This document shows positions 9,201 to 11,738 of a stretch of DNA of 11,738 nucleotides, piece after piece. The notes below the pieces were generated by a model. It was not told the origin of the DNA, ran no database searches, and saw only the letters and a list, made by a program, of their open reading frames with translations. The stretch's first letter is position 1. Each line of letters starts with the position of its first letter. The DNA comes from Dunaliella salina (taxonomy: Eukaryota > Chlorophyta > Chlorophyceae > Chlamydomonadales > Dunaliellaceae): the NCBI GenBank assembly GCA_002284615.2, contig MU070609.1, positions 2,603-14,340 on the forward strand, written 5' to 3'. Made by a program: the position numbers and the translations under genes.

Positions 9201-11521
9201 GTGAAAATAGAGGCAAGAAGGGGAAGGGGTGGACAAGCAAGCACGCTCACGAGCCCAGCCAAGGGTTGGCACAAACACATCCTGAAGCATCCAACACCAG
9301 CAGAAAGGAAGGATGACTGCATGAAGATATGAGCAAGAGGAGGAGAGCGAGACAAGCAAGCATGTCCGTAAGCCAAGCCAAGGGTCAGCGCATTTTGAAC
9401 AATCCTTGAGCATCCAACACCAGCAGAGGGAGGATGACTGCATGAATAATGGAAGCAAGAAGGGGAAGGGGCGGACAAGCATGCGCGTCCTTGAGCCCAG
9501 CCAAGGGACGGTGCGTTTTGAGCTCATCCTGAAGCACATCCTCGAGCACACCCTCTATCACTTCCTTGAGCCCAGCCAAGGGACGGCACGTGTTGAAGAC
9601 ATCTTCATCCCTGAGCACATCCTTGAGCCCAGCCAAGGGACGGCCTTGAGCACAGCCAAGAGCTTGTTCTTTTTTTCTACACTTTAAATGATTTGCTTTG
9701 GCGCTCAGAGACGAAGAGTGAGTGAGCACAGGCAAGGCACTGTGTCCAATGAAAGCCAGTGCAATTAAGCAGGGGGTGAATGTGTCAAGAGGCGGCAGTG
9801 AAGCAGAGAGCTGAACGCATCAAGAGGCAGAACGTTTCGAGATGCAGCAGACCATATTCATCACCATGGCAGTTGCTTGCGCACCTGAAGCAGTCAGGCA
9901 TGCTCCAAAAGACCCTGCTCCAGCATCAATCAGCATAGCTTTTTGCAATCAAGAACACGCAGCAGGAGGGGTGAGTTTTGAGATGATTGCAAGCAAAACA
10001 ACGTGTCTCGATGTGCTCCCATTTCCATGGGGACCTTGTAAGACAAAGTACACTGGGCATTTGCCATGTGCACGTGCCCATCCCAGGACAAAGGCCGGAA
10101 ACAGCCATCGCAAAGCAGATTGGGAAGGGGGACCCTGTGCAAGCACGGCTTCTAATCTCACCGCCCCAGTGCAGCCTTCTGTATCAAAATCGCAGCACTT
10201 GCAGCCCAACAACATGCGCTCGATGTGTGACTCAAGACAGTGAGCGCGCACCCAGCAGCACCTGCAGACCATGACCAGGAAACACTCTGCCTCAAGCCAA
10301 GCGCATCCACACATCCACAGCTTCCTGCACTCCATCCATGGCGTTCTGCACACCATGACCACACACACTCTGCCTCAAGCCAAGCACATCCATGCATCCA
10401 TGGCATCTTCCAGATCATCCACGGCCTCCTGCAGATCATCCACGGCCTCCTGCAGACCATCCACAGCATCTTGCAGACCATCCACGGCATCCTGCAGACA
10501 TCCACGGCATCCTGCAGACCATCCACGGCATCCTGCAGACCATCCACGACATCCTGCAGACCATCCACAGCCTCCTGCAAATCATGTCCGCACACACATG
10601 GCCTCAAGCCATACGCATCCACACATCCACATCGACACTCACCGCCCAGCCAGGCCAAGGTCCCTGTCAAACCAAGTATGCCACAGGCCACCACCATATG
10701 TCTCCACGTTGACCATCAGGAAGCCGCTCTTGACGGACTTGGTCACCTGCACAGGGTGGAGGCGGGACGCGGATGCCAAGGCTTGCTTGCAAGTTGATTC
10801 TGTGCGCGTTGAGTGACCAAGCTGGAATCTTAAAAGCCTTGTGCATGCATGCCTTGTGCACAAGCTGTATTACTTCTGTGTGCGTTGAGTGCCCAAACTG
10901 GAGTCTTGGATACCGTGCGCGCGTCCGCCTCGTGCTCTGCACAAGCTGTTCTGATCCTGTGTGCGTTGAGTGACCAAGCTGGAGTCTGGGGAGCATTGTG
11001 CGAGTACAAGCACTGGGCCATGTGCATGATGTTGTCACCCAATTTTTGTGTGTTTTTCAACAATTCAATAAGTGTTCCCAATGACAGTGTCTTTTCTGAA
11101 GGCAAGCCCTGTCCAGACAGGGCCCGGCAACCTGTGCAAGGTGGAGACAGGGCACGTGCGCAACCTTGCGCAACCTGTGCAACCTTGCTTGGGCAACCTG
11201 TGCAAGGTGGAGACAGGGCACGTGCGCAGGCACTATGGGCAACATGTTTGCAAATGTGCTGTGCTGATTGGATGCGCTGAATGAACATGCTCGCAACTGT
11301 TCAACGCTTATGTGCCTTGTCTAAACCGGGGCTACATGTTTTCAGGAAGCAGGTCGGGCGGGGGGATGAGCCCAGCTGATTGATGGGGACCCTCAACAGC
11401 TGCGCTCACTGCAGTGCCTGGGCCTTGATGCACGCCCTTCCTGGTGTGAAAGGAAAACATACCGGCTTGAGCTTGATGCAGGGGCTGTCTGTGTGGGCGC
11501 CCACCATGTAAAAGCCATTGC
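158..11521 (-). CDS. DNPEP: Aspartyl aminopeptidase (M18 family), partial split gene of 11 visible exons
   Basis: Exons in transcript order: 11463-11521, 10643-10746, 8318-8474, 7509-7676, 6321-6449, 5318-5422, 2773-2877, 1962-2013, 1293-1393, 598-758, 158-206, all complement. All junctions are GT-AG and the summed frame (1190 nt, 396 whole codons after a 2-nt split Gly) has no stop. Seen motifs in order: [121 protein letters not shown]18 enzymes are two-zinc, usually dodecameric peptidases that remove N-terminal Asp/Glu from peptides. The known ligand positions (His of HTDSP, Asp of RLDNL, second Glu of HEE, Asp of SADMAHA, His of AMHSIRE) and the catalytic first Glu are all retained, so the enzyme should be active. 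Subcellular site (cytosol or vacuole) cannot be judged because the N-terminus is outside. The start codon lies right of the window and the stop probably left of it. Confidence 0.96.
207..597 (-). other. Intron 10 (between exons j and k)
   Basis: 391 nt, GTGAGG to TGTAG. I see no repeats, exon copies or other features in it. It contains an ordinary A/T-rich section near 330-440. Confidence 0.85.
598..758 (-). CDS. DNPEP: DNPEP exon j: [16 protein letters not shown] and AMHSIREM
   Basis: The acceptor is GTGCAG, the donor is GTGAGG, and there are 53 codons plus 2 nt. It starts [17 protein letters not shown], contains [16 protein letters not shown] and ends [11 protein letters not shown] plus GG. 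The His of AMHSIRE is the last zinc ligand of M18 enzymes, and the CGSTIGP loop is near invariant. The phase-2 end is completed by the first base of exon k. Confidence 0.96.
757..835 (-). repeat. Duplicated acceptor of exon j
   Basis: Seventeen bases spanning the exon j acceptor (757-773) recur exactly at 819-835, 62 nt further into the intron. Weaker similarity continues on the far side (CAATCGAG versus TGGTCGAG). The second copy keeps the pyrimidine-GTGTGCAG acceptor form but is not followed by exon sequence. Confidence 0.8.
759..1292 (-). other. Intron 9 (between exons i and j)
   Basis: 534 nt. Apart from the duplicated acceptor segment at 819-835 I see nothing recognisable. The stretch 900-1290 has no repeats and no coding signal. 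Confidence 0.85.
1293..1393 (-). CDS. DNPEP: DNPEP exon i: [11 protein letters not shown] segment
   Basis: The acceptor is TTGCAG and the donor is GTGTGT. Two nt complete the split Asp, followed by 33 codons [20 protein letters not shown] and [13 protein letters not shown]. The block VxKxNxxQRYA(T/S)N is highly conserved in M18 proteins and lines the active-site cleft. The 5' part of this exon with its acceptor occurs a second time at 1557-1592. Confidence 0.94.
1399..1550. repeat. Minisatellite CAAGTCATTGACAGACATTG
   Basis: The 20-mer core CAAGTCATTGACAGACATTG and its variants appear about five times. A larger period of 66 nt is visible between AAGATCATCAAGTCATTGAC at 1438 and at 1504. It sits directly upstream, in transcript sense, of exon i and separates it from its partial copy. 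Confidence 0.8.
1557..1592 (-). pseudogene. Partial copy of exon i 5' end
   Basis: 36 nt match the acceptor and first eleven codons of exon i (1364-1399) with three substitutions. It encodes PDVAPRFND after an intact TTTGCAG acceptor. The rest of the exon is missing, so splicing here would lose the NQRYATN motif. Confidence 0.85.
1816..1870 (-). pseudogene. Decayed exon h copy, downstream
   Basis: The minus strand reads [16 protein letters not shown], clearly derived from [16 protein letters not shown] but with the metal-ligand Asp region gone. Homology extends past the donor position into the intron. The donor is changed from GTGAGC to ATGAGC and should be dead. Confidence 0.8.
1869..1890. 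repeat. AAC trinucleotide run
   Basis: Short (AAC)n tract at the upstream end of the decayed exon h copy. A similar GTT tract occurs at 1600-1612. Confidence 0.8.
1962..2013 (-). CDS. DNPEP: DNPEP exon h: SADMAHA metal-ligand mini-exon
   Basis: The acceptor is CTGCAG and the donor is GTGAGC. 17 codons plus 1 nt read [17 protein letters not shown]. The Asp of SADMAHA is the third acidic metal ligand of M18 peptidases. It follows RSSFL of exon g exactly and its leftover G joins AC of exon i to give Asp. It is shorter than the corresponding animal loop (DKHEENH). Decayed copies of the exon lie on both sides (1816-1870 and 2196-2249). Of the three, only this one keeps frame, both splice sites and the metal ligand. 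Confidence 0.92.
2148..2267. repeat. 21-nt direct repeat bracketing the exon h copy
   Basis: GCCATRAGGCRGCAACTGGCA occurs at 2148-2168 and 2247-2267 with two transitions. The second copy lies at the acceptor end of the decayed exon h copy, so the duplicated block includes intron sequence upstream of the exon. Confidence 0.75.
2196..2249 (-). pseudogene. Decayed exon h copy, upstream
   Basis: The minus strand has a good GGCAG acceptor followed by GTGTCAG as in exon h. Small changes then shift the frame, giving an in-frame TAG. The shifted frame still shows [10 protein letters not shown]. The SADM part with the metal ligand is destroyed and the donor is not preserved. Confidence 0.82.
2690..2773 (-). 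repeat. Duplicated exon g donor block
   Basis: Seventeen bases (GCCCTCAGCAGCATACC) spanning the exon g donor at 2757-2773 recur exactly at 2697-2713, offset 60. Shorter GCCCTCAGCATGCCCTCAG units lie between them. The transcript therefore contains a second G|GTATGC donor 60 nt downstream. Confidence 0.88.
2773..2877 (-). CDS. DNPEP: DNPEP exon g: GAGGPVM helix and RSSFL strand
   Basis: The acceptor is CAACAG, the donor is GTATGC, and there are 35 codons in phase 0. It reads [18 protein letters not shown], then an acidic turn (SQGEEGAVE) and RALRSSFL. This fits the M18 helix after 'GSxSAQG' and the strand leading into SADMAHA. It is separated from exon f by the largest intron of the window. 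Seventeen bases spanning its donor are repeated exactly 60 nt further down the intron. Confidence 0.92.
3079..3208. repeat. Near-perfect palindrome, 59-bp arms, 12-nt loop
   Basis: Arms 3079-3137 and 3150-3208 pair with only two mismatches (3124/3163 and 3132/3155). In the intron transcript this makes a long stem. There is no target-site duplication at the outer ends and no internal coding sequence. Confidence 0.95.
3249..3300. repeat. Small imperfect inverted repeat
   Basis: TCATGGTAC at 3249-3257 pairs with GTACCATGA at 3292-3300. The inner parts TATGATTTCC and GAAGTCATA extend the stem to about 22 pairs with a few mismatches. It lies 40 nt from the large palindrome. Confidence 0.7.
3362..3900 (-). 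pseudogene. Lys/Arg-rich coding relic, unrecognised
   Basis: The minus strand reads a strongly basic sequence across two frames: first [20 protein letters not shown] up to a stop near 3751, then [36 protein letters not shown] from 3691 leftward. The shared composition on both sides of the break suggests an interrupted former reading frame, perhaps from a transposon, inside intron 6. I recognise no domain. It could equally be a purine-rich intron stretch that looks basic when translated. Confidence 0.25.
4156..4200. repeat. Dispersed 45-nt element, copy 1
   Basis: Resembles the copies at 5504-5556 and 8260-8309: TAATGCACGCGGCCTGTGGC, then a pyrimidine tail (CTTATCTTTCCTTTTG). It is the most diverged of the three. 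Confidence 0.6.
4267..4296 (+). repeat. Interstitial telomere-type repeat (CCCTAAA)n
   Basis: Four tandem units, CCCTAAA-CCTAAA-CCCTAAA-CCCTAA, of the plant/green-alga telomere type. They lie inside intron 6, so they are internal rather than a chromosome end. Confidence 0.92.
4845..5045. repeat. Pyrimidine-rich degenerate repeat
   Basis: Variants of CTTCAGCTGTTCC followed by TCTCCTTTTTGGGCC recur with a spacing near 45-50 nt. The plus strand is strongly C/T-rich, so the intron transcript is purine-rich here. Confidence 0.5.
5318..5422 (-). CDS. DNPEP: DNPEP exon f: DHEEVGS catalytic exon
   Basis: The acceptor is CTGCAG, the donor is GTGTGC, and there are 35 codons in phase 0. It starts [17 protein letters not shown] and ends [14 protein letters not shown]. 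In M18 peptidases the adjacent Glu pair of the (D/N)EEVGS loop provides the catalytic base and a zinc ligand. Both are present. The exon continues directly from GLQ of exon e, matching 'LQALIDS' in animal homologues. Confidence 0.95.
5500..5563. repeat. Dispersed 45-nt element, copy 2, with 10-nt flanking direct repeats
   Basis: The core CACGCGGCCTCTGGCTTGCG is followed by TAGAC and a pyrimidine tail. GCTTTGCATG occurs exactly at 5500-5509 and at 5554-5563, directly on both sides, like a target-site duplication. If read on the minus strand the element has an A-rich end. Confidence 0.6.
5781..6265. repeat. 33-nt minisatellite, about 14 copies
   Basis: Consensus about TGCTTTGATCCAATATGGTC plus CACGCTCATTCTGA. 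The GATCCAA/GGTCCAA landmarks fall at 5840, 5872, 5905, 5938, 5971, 6004, 6037, 6072, 6104, 6134, 6167, 6200 and 6233, mostly 33 nt apart. Because 33 is a multiple of three, the minus strand shows a pseudo-peptide of 11-residue repeats ([11 protein letters not shown] type). It lies in an intron and is not judged coding. Confidence 0.95.
6321..6449 (-). CDS. DNPEP: DNPEP exon e: RLDNL metal-ligand exon
   Basis: The acceptor is TCACAG, the donor is GTAGAG, and there are 43 codons in phase 0. It begins [17 protein letters not shown] and contains [20 protein letters not shown], the M18 segment in which the Asp of RLDNL bridges the two metal ions. The intron on its 5' side is a 28-nt minisatellite almost up to the acceptor. 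If the donor were ignored the frame would stay open about 37 codons into the 33-nt minisatellite of the next intron. Confidence 0.95.
6451..6645. repeat. 28-nt minisatellite next to the exon e acceptor
   Basis: GTGTCAGCAGCGCGCGTGCA units begin at 6456, 6484, 6512, 6540, 6566, 6585 and 6617. The first three periods are exactly 28 nt and later units are diverged or shortened. The array runs to within seven bases of the exon e acceptor and provides its GACAC-type upstream tract. Confidence 0.9.
6991..7209. mobile_element. Foldback / MITE-like inverted repeat
   Basis: The ends TTTACACATGCATACC and GGTATGCACGTGTAAA are inverted. The arms (about 6991-7094 and 7104-7209) stay similar throughout, best in the block CAGACACCTCACC...TCCTTCAAAATC. 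The centre holds three BamHI-like GGATCC units (7086-7112). No coding sequence is present. I could not identify a target-site duplication, partly because the next element has inserted at its right end. Confidence 0.7.
7205..7408. mobile_element. Non-autonomous hAT-like element with 8-bp target duplication
   Basis: The 188-nt element 7213-7400 starts CAGGGATGGGTCATA and ends TATGACCCAACCCTG, terminal inverted repeats of 15 bp with one mismatch. It is flanked by a perfect 8-bp duplication GTAAATTA (7205-7212 and 7401-7408). An 8-bp duplication with CAGGG ends is the hallmark of the hAT superfamily. The interior has diverged inverted and direct subrepeats (GCATATTTTC, GAAATTGCACGG) and no transposase, so it needs one supplied in trans. 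It sits in intron 4, about 100 nt from the exon d donor. Confidence 0.88.
7509..7676 (-). CDS. DNPEP: DNPEP exon d: Ala/Pro-rich linker and HH(I/P)VLLELLA helix
   Basis: The acceptor is CTGCAG, the donor is GTCTGT, and there are 56 codons in phase 0. It reads [15 protein letters not shown], then a low-complexity Ala/Pro/Ser linker (codons 16-35), then [17 protein letters not shown]. The first part matches the M18 'LVPILAT' strand and the last part the helix before the DILDFEL strand. The linker replaces a segment that is also variable in other M18 proteins. The donor GTCTGT is the weakest of the set, but frame and homology on both sides fix it. Confidence 0.93.
7677..8317 (-). other. Intron 3 (between exons c and d)
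   Basis: 641 nt, GTGGGG to CTGCAG. The only feature seen is the dispersed 45-nt element directly after the exon c donor. From 7680 to 8255 I see no repeats or coding signal. Confidence 0.87.
8260..8309. repeat. Dispersed 45-nt element, copy 3
   Basis: TAATGCAAGCGGCCTCTGGC, then TTGCGTAGGC and a T-rich tail (TTTTCTTTTGCTTTTTTTTT). It matches copy 2 over about 35 nt with few changes and lies only 8 nt inside the donor of exon c. Confidence 0.65.
8318..8474 (-). CDS. DNPEP: DNPEP exon c: [14 protein letters not shown] segment
   Basis: The acceptor is CCTCAG. The first base completes Arg from exon b and is followed by 52 codons to the donor GTGGGG. It starts VLIRESPG, runs through a Pro/Ser-rich insert (codons 8-18) and then [20 protein letters not shown] and [13 protein letters not shown]. 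In M18 enzymes this part carries the conserved 'LVHV.RPILRIP.LAIHL.R' block leading into the oligomerisation region. The insert makes the VIVK-to-LVH spacing about six residues longer than in the human enzyme. Two decayed copies of this exon lie just upstream in the transcript (see 8531-8681 and 8751-8940). An in-frame extension into a second possible donor (GTAAAA, 8312) is less likely. Confidence 0.93.
8531..8681 (-). pseudogene. Decayed exon c copy 1
   Basis: Aligns with exon c at an offset of about 205 nt. The minus strand still reads [20 protein letters not shown], then HINKLILRS, after which a base change and frameshift create a TAG. The remaining part ([12 protein letters not shown]) is legible in another frame. 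It retains exon-flanking intron sequence too, so the whole exon plus border was copied. Confidence 0.9.
8751..8940 (-). pseudogene. Decayed exon c copy 2
   Basis: A more diverged copy, offset about 190 nt from copy 1. The minus strand reads [20 protein letters not shown] before similarity fades. The RIPxLAIHL block is unrecognisable. Flanking similarity (GGAAGGCACTGCCTTT versus GGAAGGCGTTGCCTTT beside exon c) supports a tandem origin. Confidence 0.8.
9169..9527. repeat. Tandem repeat of about 120 nt, three copies
   Basis: CATCCAACACCAGCA starts each unit at 9169, 9288 and 9411 (periods 119 and 123). Within each unit GGAGGATGAC, GGGGAAGGGG, GACAAGCA and CCCAGCCAAGGG recur in the same order. 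Neither strand shows a homologous protein, despite long open frames. Confidence 0.9.
9491..9662. repeat. Short repeats TTGAGCCCAGCCAAGGGACG
   Basis: Copies start at 9491, 9566 and 9623, with a shortened one (TTGAGCACAGCCAAG) at 9646. They are extra copies of the end of the 120-nt unit. Confidence 0.85.
10268..10640. repeat. Compound repeat block
   Basis: CATGACC...CTCTGCCTCAAGCCAAGC plus RCATCCA... occurs near 10269 and 10353, with a diverged version near 10582 reaching to the exon b donor. Each version is followed by CATCCACA-type sequence, and the 21-nt minisatellite lies between the last two. Confidence 0.75.
10417..10583. repeat. 21-nt minisatellite, eight copies
   Basis: Unit ATCCACGGCATCCTGCAGAC plus C. 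Copies start at 10417, 10438, 10459, 10480, 10500, 10521, 10542 and 10563. One unit is 20 nt, which breaks any continuous reading frame. Confidence 0.95.
10643..10746 (-). CDS. DNPEP: DNPEP exon b: [14 protein letters not shown] motif
   Basis: The acceptor is GTGCAG and the donor is a perfect-looking GTGAGT. 34 codons plus 2 nt; it begins VTKSVKSGF and contains [19 protein letters not shown], the signature M18 stretch right after the HTDSP loop, ending in LAGR. The phase-2 end (CG of Arg) is completed by the first base of exon c. Identity to the family is strong along the whole exon. Confidence 0.95.
10799..10993. repeat. Tandem repeat of 77-81 nt, three copies
   Basis: GTGCGTTGAGTGACCAAGCT marks each unit; the GCGTTGAG landmark falls at 10806, 10882 and 10963. 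GCACAAGCTGT also recurs between units. Confidence 0.88.
11126..11228. repeat. 37-nt exact direct repeat
   Basis: GGCAACCTGTGCAAGGTGGA continuing to GGGCACGTGCGCA is found at 11126-11162 and 11192-11228 without a mismatch. Shorter GCAACCTTGC/GCAACCTGTGC units lie between. Confidence 0.93.
11463..11521 (-). CDS. DNPEP: DNPEP exon a: HTDSP zinc-ligand exon
   Basis: Acceptor ATGCAG ends at 11522 and donor GTATGT starts at 11462. The exon has 2 nt finishing a split Gly codon plus 19 codons reading [19 protein letters not shown]. This matches the M18 segment around the first zinc-binding His (GAHTDSP). The preceding intron is phase 1 and the following one is phase 0. No exon for the expected preceding 'FAVGG' strand is visible between 11522 and 11738, so the N-terminal coding part continues beyond the right edge. 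Confidence 0.94.
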
Positions 11522-11738
11522 CTGCATGGCACATGTGCATCCCAGATGAAACTCTGAACAACACCAGCGCGCCCTCTGTCACAGCAGGTTCCCAAGCAAG
11601 AGCACCGCAGGTACGCGCCGCGTCTTGCCTTCAATTGCAGGCAACATGATCAACCGACACACAGTATCACTCGAGAAAACATCAAAACACAGGCGTGCTC
11701 GCACGCACCCACGCACGCACGCTTGCACGCACCCACAC
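11522..11738 (-). other. Upstream intron part and GCAC microsatellite
   Basis: Sequence upstream of exon a. I find no exon matching the expected preceding M18 segment. Positions 11697-11738 are a GCAC/CACC-rich microsatellite. Confidence 0.75.

Larger units (their letters stand above)
8475..10642 (-). other. Intron 2 (between exons b and c)
   Basis: 2168 nt. From the exon c side it holds two decayed exon c copies, unassigned sequence (8950-9165), a ~120-nt tandem array with short GAGCCCAGCCAAGGGACGG units (9169-9660), a stretch with nothing recognisable (9660-10260) and a repeat block with a 21-nt minisatellite (10268-10640). Confidence 0.87.
10747..11462 (-). other. Intron 1 of the visible part (between exons a and b)
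   Basis: 716 nt, GTATGT to GTGCAG. It contains the 77-81 nt tandem repeats (10799-10990) and the 37-nt direct repeat (11126-11228). From 11230 to 11462 and 10990 to 11100 I see nothing recognisable. Confidence 0.87.

Noticed and set aside
8856..9551. 231-aa open frame on the minus strand
   Set aside because: It runs through the 120-nt tandem array and part of a decayed exon copy. The peptide is itself repetitive, shows no family motif and lies in intron 2 of the peptidase gene.
9842..10243. 133-aa plus-strand frame
   Set aside because: No motif, no splice context, antisense to intron 2, and an overlapping minus frame of the same length is equally open.
10240..10816. Two overlapping plus-strand frames of about 180 aa with HPRHPADHP / STASCRP repeats
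   Set aside because: These are translations of the 21-nt minisatellite, open in several frames at once, within an intron and antisense to the gene.
11522..11738. N-terminal DNPEP exon at the right edge
   Set aside because: I searched the minus strand for the expected FTRN / AFAVGG segment ending in a split Gly codon and found no match.
1..11738. tRNA, rRNA or other structured RNA genes
   Set aside because: No cloverleaf, rRNA core or known RNA motif was seen on either strand by eye. A covariance-model scan would be needed to exclude short ones.

Overview
The window is almost entirely one gene on the minus strand: a eukaryotic M18-family aspartyl aminopeptidase (DNPEP type). It is split into at least eleven coding exons between 11521 and 158, with introns of about 390 to 2440 bases. 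Every exon can be read from conserved M18 motifs, all splice sites are GT-AG, and the reading phase is kept across all ten internal junctions. The joined exons cover 396 complete codons. They run from the zinc-binding HTDSP motif near the N-terminus to the C-terminal helix, and all five expected metal-ligand positions and the catalytic Glu are present. About 80-90 N-terminal residues lie beyond the right edge. Probably about a dozen C-terminal residues lie beyond the left edge.

Organism: a nuclear genome with canonical spliceosomal introns, very low coding density, abundant micro- and minisatellites, and an internal stretch of the plant/green-algal type telomere repeat CCCTAAA. A chlorophyte alga with a repeat-rich genome (for example Dunaliella-like) is my best guess. 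The species cannot be settled from this sequence, and other protists also use TTTAGGG telomeres.

Layout from the 5' end of the gene (right) to the 3' end (left). The right edge holds a GCAC-rich microsatellite. Exon a (11463-11521) is followed by intron 1, with 77-81 nt and 37 nt repeats. Exon b (10643-10746) is followed by intron 2, with a 21 nt minisatellite, a ~120 nt tandem array and two decayed copies of exon c. Exon c (8318-8474) is followed by intron 3. Exon d (7509-7676) is followed by intron 4, which carries a non-autonomous hAT-like element with a perfect 8 bp target duplication, an abutting foldback element and a 28 nt minisatellite. Exon e (6321-6449) is followed by intron 5, with a 33 nt minisatellite. 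Exon f (5318-5422) is followed by intron 6, with interstitial telomere repeats, a 59 bp-arm palindrome and a Lys/Arg-rich coding relic. Exon g (2773-2877) is followed by intron 7. Exon h (1962-2013) is flanked on both sides by decayed copies of itself. Exon i (1293-1393) has a partial copy upstream. Exons j (598-758) and k (158-206) follow, and the left edge is a CA microsatellite.

The most unusual signal is the repeated local duplication of exons and exon/intron edges inside this one gene (exons c, g, h, i and j). It looks as if the introns grow by tandem duplication of their borders, leaving a series of dead exon copies. I found no second gene, RNA gene, CRISPR array or operon, and no evidence of a new defence or metabolic system.
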